The notes under the pieces: generated by a model | Seen by the model: the letters and a program-made list of their open reading frames with translations, nothing else | The model's database searches: none | Told to the model about the DNA's origin: nothing | Translations under genes and position numbers: made by a program | In this document: positions 25,869 to 34,475 of the stretch, in pieces | Layout: every line of letters begins with the position of its first letter | How positions within the stretch are numbered: the first letter of the stretch is position 1 | Source of the DNA: Lachnospiraceae bacterium | GTDB lineage: Bacteria > Bacillota > Clostridia > Lachnospirales > Lachnospiraceae | Assembly: GCA_017453065.1 (NCBI GenBank) | Contig: JAFTKW010000011.1 | Span: 62,001 to 126,000, forward strand | Reading direction: 5' to 3' | Length of the DNA: 64,000 nt

Positions 25869-26231
25869 TTAACGTTTACATAATTTAATTCTAAACATTT
25901 TTAATAGTTGCGTCAACTTATTTCGCACAAAGCACAATAGTCTGGACACATAAGTAACATAAAGTTTACTTACACTTTTTTTGTAGAGGTAAATGCCCAC
26001 CACACCTCCTAACACCGCAAACCACCTTAGTCCACCCGTGTCATGCTCATACATGATCTGAAAGCCTTTCAGGGCACAAATCATCCAAAATATAAAATCT
26101 TCCGCTGATATCCAAAAACTGCCATGGGGAATCACTCTTCGCAATATACGCACTGCATCATAAAAAAAAGCCCCCCAGATTGCCGCTGTAAAGGCTTGTA
26201 GTAAAAAAACTGTTTCGCTGGACAAACTCAT
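25869..26231 (-). CDS. yabQ: Spore cortex biosynthesis protein YabQ
   Basis: A 120-residue membrane protein with two to four hydrophobic segments and the family pattern FTAAIWGAFFYDAVRILRR near the N-terminus. In Bacillus YabQ is needed for cortex formation and sits in the membrane around the forespore. It lies between yabP (11-nt gap) and divIC. Confidence 0.85.
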   Translation of the reverse strand: MSLSSETVFLLQAFTAAIWGAFFYDAVRILRRVIPHGSFWISAEDFIFWMICALKGFQIMYEHDTGGLRWFAVLGGVVGIYLYKKSVSKLYVTYVSRLLCFVRNKLTQLLKMFRIKLCKR

Positions 26232-26242
26232 CTTTTGGCCCC

Positions 26243-26533
26243 TTATCGAAACAATTTGGTCAGCAGAGATTCACCCTTCGTACTATGGGCTGCTGCATCT
26301 GAATAAGTCAAACTGTCAACTCTTCCATCAATATCCACCTCTCCCTTTTCCAGAGATAGTCGATTGACATGTAAGTCGCTGCCTCTCAGTACCAACATTC
26401 CCATATCTGTCTCTAATACAATCTCATGAATGTCAAACGAAAGCACATCTGATACTCCATTGATGGTACAAGTCCTACGATTTGTGAGCATCAGCTTGTG
26501 TACCCGTCCTTTTCCACTTAAAGCCTCTTCCAT
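26243..26533 (-). CDS. yabP: Sporulation protein YabP
   Basis: A 96-residue protein of the YabP/YqfC family, with the signature LMLTNRRTCTINGVSDVLSFDIHEIVLETDMG. YabP-type proteins are made in the mother cell under sigma-E. The ATG has a strong GGAGGG site, and a sigma-E-like promoter lies at 26569-26598. It is the first gene of yabP - yabQ - divIC. Confidence 0.92.
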   Translation of the reverse strand: MEEALSGKGRVHKLMLTNRRTCTINGVSDVLSFDIHEIVLETDMGMLVLRGSDLHVNRLSLEKGEVDIDGRVDSLTYSDAAAHSTKGESLLTKLFR

Positions 26534-26568
26534 AACACCCTCCTATATTCCTCAATAAAGCTTAGTAG

Positions 26569-26598
26569 AATATATGAGGGCACCACAGAAAATATACC
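26569..26598 (-). promoter_or_regulatory. Sigma-E-like promoter before yabP
   Basis: On the minus strand the -10 is CATATATT (26569-26576), a full match to the sigma-E pattern CATAHAHT. The -35 is GGTATATTT (26590-26598), one mismatch to GKMATAWWT. The spacer is 13 nt. The ATG of yabP is 36 nt downstream. Confidence 0.55.
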
Positions 26599-26600
26599 TC

Positions 26601-26840
26601 TTAAATATATCGAAACAGTTCTGCTGCCGCTTCCTTCTTGACAGTCTCCTGCACGTCTAGCACTTCCACCTTCACGTCCTTGTTTCCGAAGGAAATGGTG
26701 ATGATATCCCCTACCTTCACGTTGGTAGAAGCCTTGGCTGGCTTGTCATTGATCATGACTCTTCCGCCATCGCAGGCCTCATTGGCAACTGTCCTGCGCT
26801 TGATCAGTCTTGATACCTTTAAATACTTGTCCAATCTCAT
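26601..26840 (-). CDS. rqcP: S4-domain RNA-binding protein RqcP (YabO)
   Basis: A 79-residue protein made of one S4 domain: MRLDKYLKVSRLIKRRTVANEAC, then GRVMINDKPAKASTNVKVGD. RqcP works with RqcH on stalled 50S subunits and helps add alanine tails in ribosome quality control. It lies between HU and yabP, as in related genomes. Confidence 0.93.
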   Translation of the reverse strand: MRLDKYLKVSRLIKRRTVANEACDGGRVMINDKPAKASTNVKVGDIITISFGNKDVKVEVLDVQETVKKEAAAELFRYI

Positions 26841-26875
26841 AATATATCCCTCTTAACCTAAATCATTACTCAACC

Positions 26876-26957
26876 CATGAACATGGAGTTTCACTTGTGA
26901 AACTCTTGCGCACGAGCGGAGTCGCCCTGCGACTAATTTCCTCTCCGCGAGCTGTGC
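26876..26957. repeat. Hairpin-rich intergenic element after the HU terminator
   Basis: It contains a perfect 20-nt palindrome-like hairpin (26886-26905), a small one at 26876-26887, and a larger stem in which 26910-26921 pairs with 26943-26957 around an inner hairpin at 26920-26934. Its position after a minus-strand terminator and its variable hairpins resemble 1-201 and 47546-47635. Confidence 0.5.
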
Positions 26958-26980
26958 ATATACCTTCTCTTTCTTTTGCT

Positions 26981-27014
26981 CAAAAAGAAAGAGAACCTGG
27001 ATTACAGGTTCTCT
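26981..27014 (-). terminator. Terminator of the HU gene
   Basis: A 10-bp stem (26990-26999 with 27005-27014), followed on the minus strand by TTTCTTTTT. It is 20 nt after the HU stop. Confidence 0.8.
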
Positions 27015-27033
27015 CTAGTTTGCAAACTTTAAA

Positions 27034-27309
27034 TTAAGCGTTTACAGTATCTTTCAAAGCTTTACCTGGTTTGAACTTAGGAGCCTTGGAAGCTGCAATC
27101 TTCATAACTTCTTTAGTCTGAGGATTTCTGCCTTCTCTTGCTTTTCTTTCGCTCACTTCAAATGTACCAAAGCCAACCAACTGAACTTTGCCACCCTTTT
27201 TCAACTCGTCTGTAACTACGCTTGTGAAAGCTGCTAATGCTTTCTCTGCATCCTTCTTAGAAAGTCCTGCCTGCTCAGCCATAGCTGCTACTAATTCTGT
27301 TTTGTTCAT
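27034..27309 (-). CDS. hup: HU family DNA-binding protein
   Basis: A 91-residue histone-like protein that bends and compacts DNA. The family motif [20 protein letters not shown] (about 48-67) forms the DNA-binding arms. It starts with ATG behind GGAGGAG and has its own promoter and terminator, as expected for an abundant protein. Confidence 0.97.
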   Translation of the reverse strand: MNKTELVAAMAEQAGLSKKDAEKALAAFTSVVTDELKKGGKVQLVGFGTFEVSERKAREGRNPQTKEVMKIAASKAPKFKPGKALKDTVNA

Positions 27310-27386
27310 ATCGAACTCCTCCTCTGAATTGAGTTTTCAAATTTTTGTATTATTAGTCGTTTCTATCTTGGAAACGTCTATATCTA

Positions 27387-27415
27387 TTTATAGACTTTTT
27401 TAGCCTCTTTGTCAA
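27387..27415 (-). promoter_or_regulatory. Promoter of the HU gene
   Basis: On the minus strand: TTGACA (27410-27415), a 17-nt spacer, TATAAA (27387-27392). The leader of about 75 nt contains two small inverted repeats (around 27361-27376 and 27377-27395). Confidence 0.75.
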
Positions 27416-27452
27416 GGCATTTTGCCTTATTTAAAGCCCTAATATCGCATTT

Positions 27453-28160
27453 TTATTGTAACTTTTCATAACCATCCACCAGACTGTCCACTTGGTCACT
27501 CAAAACCTGCTCTCCATTAATTTTGCAGATTCTGTTCACGTCGCTGACTGCCATAAGGATTTTGGCCACCTGTTCCTCCACTCTTGGGTCCTGGGCTGTG
27601 GGCTCTAGGCTTTCTAACTTTGCAACTGCTTTCTTAATCTCTGCCAGATCTTCTGCAAAGCTTGCACTCACACCGTAATGCTTGTCCACTTTCTTTAATA
27701 CCTTAGTGGCTCTTGCCAATGCAGGCAGCTCCAAAGGGATCTCTCTGAGTGGTCCAGCTGCTATGGTTTTGTTTTCTTTTTCCTTCTTCTTGATCTCTTC
27801 CCAGTTTTGCAAAACCTCGTCAGAGCTTTCTACAGAGATTTCGCCAAACACATGAGGATGTCTGCGCACCATCTTAGTGGCCACATCATTTACCACATCC
27901 CCCATGTCAAACAATCCTTCTTCTGCACCTATTTGTGCATGCATCACTACCTGTAAAAGAACATCTCCCAGTTCCTCTATCAAATTGTCAGGGTCTCCCG
28001 TTGCTTCTAGGATACGAATTCCAGCCATGGCCTCTGCCGCTTCCTCCATCATACAAGGTCTGAGGCTCATATGGGTTTGTTCTCTGTCCCAAGGGCATCC
28101 GTTTTCACTTCGCAGTGCTTTAATAATGTCCAAAAACTCTTCGTAGGTATACTTTTTCAT
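27453..28160 (-). CDS. mazG: Nucleoside triphosphate pyrophosphohydrolase MazG
   Basis: A 235-residue enzyme that hydrolyses NTPs to NMPs and pyrophosphate and removes abnormal nucleotides. The first MazG motif is CPWDREQTHMSLRPCMMEEAAEAMAGI, with metal-binding Glu residues; EELGDVLLQVVMHAQIG follows. Length and two-part structure fit single-chain MazG. It lies before HU and after the PEGA lipoprotein gene (21-nt gap). Confidence 0.95.
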   Translation of the reverse strand: MKKYTYEEFLDIIKALRSENGCPWDREQTHMSLRPCMMEEAAEAMAGIRILEATGDPDNLIEELGDVLLQVVMHAQIGAEEGLFDMGDVVNDVATKMVRRHPHVFGEISVESSDEVLQNWEEIKKKEKENKTIAAGPLREIPLELPALARATKVLKKVDKHYGVSASFAEDLAEIKKAVAKLESLEPTAQDPRVEEQVAKILMAVSDVNRICKINGEQVLSDQVDSLVDGYEKLQ

Positions 28161-28181
28161 ATTGCTTACCCTTTGATTGAT

Positions 28182-29489
28182 TTATTGTATCGCAGTGGTG
28201 GTAGGGGTTAGCTCTGCAAAGGAATATGCGATATCTTTTTCCTCTGAATCCACCTCTATGGTATAACTTCTTGTTTCATATCCTGACTTTCGCAGAGTGA
28301 TAATATGTGTACCCGCTTCTTTGCCAAAGCTTACCGGTGCTACCCCGATGTAATTGCCATTCAAATAGACTTCTGCTCCCTCAGGACCATCAATGCGTAC
28401 CACAAAACGCGATATGGTACTGCTACTACTGCTGGAACTTTCTTCCTCTTCCTCCGCAGTCTCCTTTTCCATGGTTACTTCCAAACCGCCGGTAGCAGAT
28501 GCCACTTTGAAGTAAGATTTAATCGTGCTATAACCCGGTGCTACAGCAATCATCTGATGTACTCCATATTCCAGAGAAACAGGCAGGCTGGTATCCACTT
28601 TTGCTCCATCAATATACAATGTGGCACTGGATGGAGTTACCGCAAATACTACCTGACCATACTTTGGCTCCTCCACCTTCAAGTCTCCTATATTCAATGT
28701 AAACTCTTCGTTTCTCTTGATTACTACACTTTTGGTTCCGCCACTGCTGCCTTGACTAATGTTGACCTGATAACTTCCTTCTGGAACTGTGAGAAGCATA
28801 TCTTCTGAAATCTGCTTGATCAAAGTCTGCCCCACCTCAATCCAACCACCGATAAAGTTCTCGTCTCCCTCCAGTCGAAGATATCCATGCCCTTTGTCAA
28901 CCGTAATACTGTACACCGTGGTGTCAATACCCTGAAAGGTCAGCACATCTGCTGCGTTCAAATCCATCCAGTCAATCTGCTCACCCTCAGAAAAAATCAG
29001 TGTATCAGATGTTATCTTGTATACGTCTGAGCCGATAGAGACATCGTGCCTAGTGGTATTGATTTCATATCTCTCTATGGCTTCCGCCTTCCAGCATTCT
29101 CCAGATAGTTTCAGTGTATCCAGACGCTTTTTGCTCTTTAAGAAAGTAATATCTACAATGTCTCCCTCGTGAATTTGCGCCAAAGACATCGGCTCACCAT
29201 ATTTGTCACTGTAGGAAGTTGCCCCGTCGTAATTAAGTGTATACTTCTTGCTAACTGTAGTATTGAAAAAAGTAATGGTCTGATCCTCTTCATCAATACG
29301 AGTGATAATTGCAGTATCTGCACTGTCATAGGTGCCTGGACCTGTGAGCATAAAGCCAGTATCTGCTTTACTGCTTTCCTGACTGCTCTCTGAGACATGC
29401 ATTTGCCCTGCCTCATTACATCCTCCCACAATGGCTGCCGCTAGCAAAACTGCAAACAATATATTTATCTTTCGTCTCTTTGCTTCCAT
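28182..29489 (-). CDS. PEGA-domain lipoprotein
   Basis: A 435-residue lipoprotein: the signal peptide ends with the lipobox IVGGC (Cys about 24). Residues 45-220 form beta-rich modules. At least two PEGA domains follow: GQVVFAVTPSSATLYIDGAKVDT near 278-297, and FVVRIDGPEGAEVYLNGNYIG near 365-385. A Glu/Ser-rich linker (about 345-358) separates them. PEGA modules are usually wall- or surface-associated; the role is unknown. It lies between CotS and mazG, possibly in one operon. Confidence 0.85.
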   Translation of the reverse strand: MEAKRRKINILFAVLLAAAIVGGCNEAGQMHVSESSQESSKADTGFMLTGPGTYDSADTAIITRIDEEDQTITFFNTTVSKKYTLNYDGATSYSDKYGEPMSLAQIHEGDIVDITFLKSKKRLDTLKLSGECWKAEAIERYEINTTRHDVSIGSDVYKITSDTLIFSEGEQIDWMDLNAADVLTFQGIDTTVYSITVDKGHGYLRLEGDENFIGGWIEVGQTLIKQISEDMLLTVPEGSYQVNISQGSSGGTKSVVIKRNEEFTLNIGDLKVEEPKYGQVVFAVTPSSATLYIDGAKVDTSLPVSLEYGVHQMIAVAPGYSTIKSYFKVASATGGLEVTMEKETAEEEEESSSSSSSTISRFVVRIDGPEGAEVYLNGNYIGVAPVSFGKEAGTHIITLRKSGYETRSYTIEVDSEEKDIAYSFAELTPTTTAIQ

Positions 29490-29526
29490 GGCTTTCCTTT
29501 CTCACTGTCTTTATAGTGGTAGTATA

Positions 29527-30519
29527 TCACAAAGATACTAAAAATGCTTCCTCCAGAAAGGCTCTCTTTGCATTTTCCTGCTCTATTACCTTGGTAAGTT
29601 TTTCCATGTTTTTGTCCGGTATCCAGGCCTTCCCTGAATTCATATAAAAATTGGCAATTTTCCAAAACTTTTCTGGATATGCCAATCGATAATACAAGTT
29701 GATGTAGGATCTGGCAGACAACGGCTTTTTGCTCTGGTATGCGTCCAGCAGTCTTTTGCCAAGCTCCTTTGACCATCCATTCTTTTCCAAAACCTTTCTG
29801 AGAAAAAGATAGAGGTCTCTCACCTGATCGTCTAAAATGCACTTCTCGAAGTTCAAAATTCTTTGACCTGTATTGGTCCAAATCAAATTGTGATGTTGGA
29901 AGTCTCCATGGCAAAAGGTGCCTTCTCTGCGCACAAAATCTTCATCTTCCGGCTGGCAGAATTCTTCCACCTGTTTTGCAATCTCCTGTGCATTATCCCA
30001 AAAGAAATCAAACTCTCTTTGCAGGTATATCTCAAAATTATTCTTCTGGCTTTTTTCTCTTAGGTACTTGCGCACTCTTCTCAATTCACGATTGTGCTTA
30101 TCATATTCCTTCTGAAGCGAAAAGACCGGCATACTGCTTAAATCTTCCCATTCCTTTACTTGCAGATGCTTATGTAAGTCTGCCAAGAACTGCATGGCTT
30201 TGATACAGTCTTCCTCCTCTGTGACCTGACATTCTCGTCCCTCCCAAAAGGTTTTCAATATGTAGCAGGTTCCATCTAGGTCTCGTACATAAAGTTGCCC
30301 CTCTTTGTTTGCAAGGATTTGTTCTCCATACTCATATCCATGCTCTTTTACATAGGTCAACAATCGATTCTGTAAATCTATCTTCTCTATAGGGCCACCG
30401 TACTCACGAAAAGTATATAGTCCCTCATTTGTTTCACAAAGAATAGAGCCTCGCCCCTTTCTGGTGCGAAGCACTTCCACTTCATATTGGCTAAGTAAGC
30501 CTACGGCTCTGTCATTCAC
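29527..30519 (-). CDS. CotS family spore coat protein
   Basis: A 330-residue protein with the aminoglycoside-phosphotransferase/choline-kinase fold of CotS and YutH. The Brenner-like motif FCHGDFQHHNLIW (about 211-223) and the following LNFEKC, where the usual metal-binding Asp is replaced, suggest weak or no kinase activity. It starts with GTG behind a strong AGGGGGAAGG site. A CATAAGATA sequence at 30566-30574 (minus strand) fits the -10 of sigma-K promoters (CATANNNTA), but the -35 is not clear. A spore-coat role is inferred from the family. Confidence 0.8.
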   Translation of the reverse strand: MNDRAVGLLSQYEVEVLRTRKGRGSILCETNEGLYTFREYGGPIEKIDLQNRLLTYVKEHGYEYGEQILANKEGQLYVRDLDGTCYILKTFWEGRECQVTEEEDCIKAMQFLADLHKHLQVKEWEDLSSMPVFSLQKEYDKHNRELRRVRKYLREKSQKNNFEIYLQREFDFFWDNAQEIAKQVEEFCQPEDEDFVRREGTFCHGDFQHHNLIWTNTGQRILNFEKCILDDQVRDLYLFLRKVLEKNGWSKELGKRLLDAYQSKKPLSARSYINLYYRLAYPEKFWKIANFYMNSGKAWIPDKNMEKLTKVIEQENAKRAFLEEAFLVSL

Positions 30520-30594
30520 TGTCCTTCCCCCTAAAATAAGTTTTTGCCACTTTCATGGCCTACCCTATCTTATGAGGTGCAAGAAAAAAGTATG

Positions 30595-31920
30595 TTATAG
30601 AATCCGGCTCAAAAGATATTCTTTTGTATTCTTGCCAGGGTCCTCCAATACCTCCTCCAGCATTTGGGCCAAAATCTCTCCAAGCCTTGGTCCTGGTTGT
30701 ACTCCAGCTTCCATTAAATCCTTTCCAGTAACCGCCAACGTCTTAAGTGACAGACAATCTCCTGCCGCCTTCACTTCCTTATATACCTGCTGGCACCTGG
30801 CTAAGTTATCCAATTTTTCCTCTCTTTGGTATAAGCTCTGCGCCAGTATATCTGCTTTCTTTACAGCAAACATCAATGGGAAAATATCCTCTCCCATCTT
30901 GTGAATCACCTTGCGAATGTTTTTGTGCGTCGGCTCAAAGGAGTTTCCATAATCGTGGAAACGCACAATCTTGGTCACCTTGTATATGGTATCATTGTCA
31001 AACTTTAAGCGGCGCAAAATATCCTTCGCCATCTCCTCGCCTCTGTTAGGATGTCCGTAAAAATGATCCTTTCCTTCTTCGTCTGTAGTTTTGGTTTCCG
31101 GCTTGCCAATATCATGAAGCAACATACCAAGTCTGTACACCTTGTCTGCAGGCACCAGTTTAAGAGCTTGTATGGTGTGTTCTCCTACAGTATAACAGTG
31201 ATGCGGCGTGTTTTGCTCACATGCCATCATCTGGTCAAACTCTGGCAGAATTACCTTAGTAATTCCAGTCTCAAAGGCTACCCTCACAAAATCTGGATTT
31301 GGAGAAACCAACAACTTCACCAGTTCCACCTGAATGCGCTCCGCACTGATCTGCTTTAGCGTATGCGCCAGTTTTACAATGGCTTCCTTGGTCTGCTTCT
31401 CGATTTCGTAGCCCAGCTGTGCAGAAAAACGTACCGCTCTCATAATGCGAAGTGCGTCTTCCCCAAATCTTGCCTCCGGTTCTCCCACGCATCGTATCAC
31501 TTTTCTCTCAATATCTTTTAGTCCACCAAAAATATCCACCAAGCCAGACTGCTCATTGTAAGCCATGGCATTGATGGTAAAATCTCTTCTTTTTAAATCT
31601 TCTTCTAAGCACGCTGTAAAAATCACTTCTGTTGGATGTCTACCATCTTCGTACTTTCCATCTATACGATAGGTCGTTACTTCAAAGCCATCTTTGTCCA
31701 GCATCACAGTTACGGTTCCGTGCTGCAAACCAGTATCAATGGTACGGCGGAACAGTGCCTTTACCTGCTCTGGTTTGGCAGAAGTAGTAATGTCCCAGTC
31801 ATCGGGAATCCTTCCCAAAATACTGTCCCTGACGCAACCTCCCACTGCATACGCCTCAAAGCCTGCTGCCTGAATCGTCTCTATAATATATTTTACTTTT
31901 TCTGGCATTTGAATGGTCAT
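30595..31920 (-). CDS. cca: CCA tRNA nucleotidyltransferase with HD domain
   Basis: A 441-residue class II nucleotidyltransferase that adds or repairs CCA; none of the six tRNA genes here encodes CCA. Motifs are GGCVRDSILGRIPDDWDITTSA (about 26-47) with the metal-binding DxD, RRDFTINAMAY, and ERIQVELVKLL. The C-terminal half has an HD domain (LLHDIGKPETK, then RFHDYG), linked with 2',3'-cyclic phosphodiesterase activity in bacterial enzymes. Confidence 0.92.
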   Translation of the reverse strand: MTIQMPEKVKYIIETIQAAGFEAYAVGGCVRDSILGRIPDDWDITTSAKPEQVKALFRRTIDTGLQHGTVTVMLDKDGFEVTTYRIDGKYEDGRHPTEVIFTACLEEDLKRRDFTINAMAYNEQSGLVDIFGGLKDIERKVIRCVGEPEARFGEDALRIMRAVRFSAQLGYEIEKQTKEAIVKLAHTLKQISAERIQVELVKLLVSPNPDFVRVAFETGITKVILPEFDQMMACEQNTPHHCYTVGEHTIQALKLVPADKVYRLGMLLHDIGKPETKTTDEEGKDHFYGHPNRGEEMAKDILRRLKFDNDTIYKVTKIVRFHDYGNSFEPTHKNIRKVIHKMGEDIFPLMFAVKKADILAQSLYQREEKLDNLARCQQVYKEVKAAGDCLSLKTLAVTGKDLMEAGVQPGPRLGEILAQMLEEVLEDPGKNTKEYLLSRIL

Positions 31921-31945
31921 TTACGCCACACTCCTAAATTCTTTT

Positions 31946-31979
31946 AAAAACCCCGAGTTCATCATTTATGAACTCAGGG
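31946..31979 (-). terminator. Terminator of the GGDEF/EAL gene
   Basis: A stem of about 12 bp (31951-31979 with a short loop) is followed on the minus strand by TTTTTAAAA. It separates the EAL gene from cca. Confidence 0.85.
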
Positions 31980-31986
31980 CCTTTGA

Positions 31987-34287
31987 TTATTTCATAAAGT
32001 TTTCTTCGAAAGAGGATACTTCCATTGGTCTTCCAAAGTAATATCCCTGGAAGGTTTCACAGCCAATTCCTTTAAGGAAGTTTACCTGTTCTACTGTTTC
32101 AACACCTTCGCAGACTACGGGAATCTTCAGTCTCTTAGCCAGGTCTACAATAGAACTTAAAATCTCTCTCGCTCTATCCATATCTTTAGCCTGTCCTAAG
32201 AATGCCATATCTAGCTTTAATATGTCAACATACAAATCCTTCAGCATATTGAGGGAAGAGTATGCGCTTCCAAAATCATCCATTTCAACGATGAATCCTG
32301 CGTTGCGAAGTCTGGAAATCAATCCCACTTGCTGATTGAAATTCTGCATAATGGCAGATTCCGTAATCTCCAATCGAATGCTGGTAGGAGAAATCTCATA
32401 TTTCTTAACCAATTCTATAAAGGTCTCGTAAATATCCAGATAATAGAAGTCCACTGGAGAAATATTAACAGAAATATAATACTGCTCTTTTCCCTGGTCC
32501 TTCCATTTCTTTAATGTTCTACAAGCCAGTTCCCATACATGCCTGTCTACCTTGGCAATCAAGCCACTCTTTTCCAGATAAGGAATAAAGTCCCCTGGAA
32601 TAATGACTCCTTTGCTAGGATGGGTCCAGCGAACCAACGCTTCTGCTCCCACAGCTACACCATCCATATCCACCTGAGGCTGAAGGAAGATTCGAACATC
32701 TTCTCTGCGTATAGCTCCATCCAAGTCTGCAGATAGCTCTTTTTCACGAATCATCTGGTCACGCAAGACTTCGTCGTAGAAAGCATACTTCTTTTGACTT
32801 CCTTTGACTGTATGAAGCGCCATCAAAGCTCTGTCGCACATCATACTTACAGGAATGCTGACATCCTGAATTTCATAAATACCAATATAAGTATCTACCT
32901 GATAAGGAAGTGGTGCATCTACATAGGCAAATTCCTGAATACCTTCCAAATAAGTTTCCAGTACAAATCCCTGCTTAGGAACTACTACAGCGAATCTATC
33001 GCCTTCTAATCGGCCATAAATGCCATATCCTGTAAGACGTCTACGCAAGATATTAGCTATTCTACAGAGAAGTTTGTCTCCTGTTTCTGTATCAAAGACA
33101 TCATTGATTAATTTGAAATTTGCAATATCAGAGCAAATCATCAAATATGTCTCTTCTGGATTTGCCTTCAAATAATCGTGTACTACATCACAGAAATATG
33201 CTTTGTTGTACAAGCCCGTCAATCTGTCATGGGTTGCGTTGTAGCGCTCCTTAATCAGGTTTTGAGCCTCTTCGGTTCTATCATAAACAGTAAAATAACT
33301 ACCCTGGAATCGCCCCTTCTCATCCTGAAGTTTTTGATAGGTAATCTTCAAGTGAAGTACTGCATTCTTCAAATTGATGCTCTGGAAAAGTTGCAATTCC
33401 TCATTCGCATTTGCAGTATCTCCCTTCTCCTCAACCCAGCCTCGCCACTTAATATACATTTCGTCGCGAGTTCTGATGATACCCTCCTTCTCCAAATTAG
33501 CCATCAGTTTTTCTGCTGCCTCGTTGATAAATACGCAGTTGCCATCAATATCATACAATAATGCAGCCTCTGACATGTTGGTCATCACCTGATTGATGGT
33601 TCGGTTTGCCAATCTCTTTGGAGAAAGTGTAAAACTGCAATAATAGATACAAGCAGCTGTAACCGCATACAAGGTAACTGATGGATCCACTGGCAGATCT
33701 AAAAGCAAGTATCCCGAGTTGCATACAAGGTCAAATCCCAAAATACCGAGCACCGCTATATACTTAGACTTATAGATAGTCGGTGCCTGTGTAATCTTCT
33801 TGATCAGCAAGAAAGTAACAAGCACTATCATGCCATAACTAATAACCATGTGTACGATATGGAATGGAAGTCCATCTACCACATAGTATATACCGCTCTT
33901 TGGTCCATAGGTAATTTCGTAACATGTATAGGAATGCTCAAAGATGCAGTTCAGCATAATATTCGCGGAGTCCAAGAACAGAATTATCATGAAGATCGCT
34001 TTGTGCACCTTGTTGTACTTCGTAAAATTCGTATACTCCCTAGTATAGGAAAGCATGGCATACAGTATCCATGTCAGGGTAGTATGGAAAATACTGTTTG
34101 CAACCATGGTTAAGAATCTGTCCTGTGTCAGGAACATCATCATATTGGCTGCAATTGCTACTATCGCCATCACAGATAAAATTCGAATAGATGTCGCCAA
34201 ATGTGTCTTATTCCTTCTCGTTCCATAGAGAAAGAGTATCAACATTATGATCGGTATGAAATATGAAAATGCCCACGCCTCTCTCAT
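31987..34287 (-). CDS. Membrane GGDEF/EAL protein, probable c-di-GMP phosphodiesterase
   Basis: A 766-residue protein. The first 210 residues hold about seven membrane helices (histidine-kinase 7TM type). A PAS-like domain follows (about 225-330), then a GGDEF domain in which the signature has become RLEGDRF, so it should not make c-di-GMP but could bind GTP. The EAL domain (about 510-766) keeps AEALVRW, SVNISPVDF, RLEITES, EMDDFGSAYSS and CEGVET, so hydrolysis of c-di-GMP is likely. The ATG at 34287 has a GAGGT site; a TTG four codons upstream is rejected. It is a single-gene unit with its own promoter and terminator. Confidence 0.88.
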   Translation of the reverse strand: MREAWAFSYFIPIIMLILFLYGTRRNKTHLATSIRILSVMAIVAIAANMMMFLTQDRFLTMVANSIFHTTLTWILYAMLSYTREYTNFTKYNKVHKAIFMIILFLDSANIMLNCIFEHSYTCYEITYGPKSGIYYVVDGLPFHIVHMVISYGMIVLVTFLLIKKITQAPTIYKSKYIAVLGILGFDLVCNSGYLLLDLPVDPSVTLYAVTAACIYYCSFTLSPKRLANRTINQVMTNMSEAALLYDIDGNCVFINEAAEKLMANLEKEGIIRTRDEMYIKWRGWVEEKGDTANANEELQLFQSINLKNAVLHLKITYQKLQDEKGRFQGSYFTVYDRTEEAQNLIKERYNATHDRLTGLYNKAYFCDVVHDYLKANPEETYLMICSDIANFKLINDVFDTETGDKLLCRIANILRRRLTGYGIYGRLEGDRFAVVVPKQGFVLETYLEGIQEFAYVDAPLPYQVDTYIGIYEIQDVSIPVSMMCDRALMALHTVKGSQKKYAFYDEVLRDQMIREKELSADLDGAIRREDVRIFLQPQVDMDGVAVGAEALVRWTHPSKGVIIPGDFIPYLEKSGLIAKVDRHVWELACRTLKKWKDQGKEQYYISVNISPVDFYYLDIYETFIELVKKYEISPTSIRLEITESAIMQNFNQQVGLISRLRNAGFIVEMDDFGSAYSSLNMLKDLYVDILKLDMAFLGQAKDMDRAREILSSIVDLAKRLKIPVVCEGVETVEQVNFLKGIGCETFQGYYFGRPMEVSSFEENFMK

Positions 34288-34341
34288 CTTGTACCTCAAT
34301 TCCTGTCTCTTTTGAAAAAATATAGTCCTTTTGTACCCCTT

Positions 34342-34370
34342 ATTGTACCAAAGATTTCCTATTTTAACAA
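34342..34370 (-). promoter_or_regulatory. Promoter of the GGDEF/EAL gene
   Basis: On the minus strand: TTGTTA (34365-34370), a 17-nt spacer, TACAAT (34342-34347), 55 nt before the ATG. Confidence 0.6.
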
Positions 34371-34475
34371 TCTAATCTATAAATTAACAAGGAATTTCGT
34401 CATTTTTACCTAGAATTTCACTCAATTTTGGCATTTTTCAACTCATTTTCTCACTTTAATGCATTAAGGCGGAAC

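Noticed and set aside
29465-29914. 149-codon open frame overlapping the CotS gene on the same strand
   Set aside because: It is another reading frame of the CotS coding region; the CotS frame has the family motifs and the ribosome binding site.
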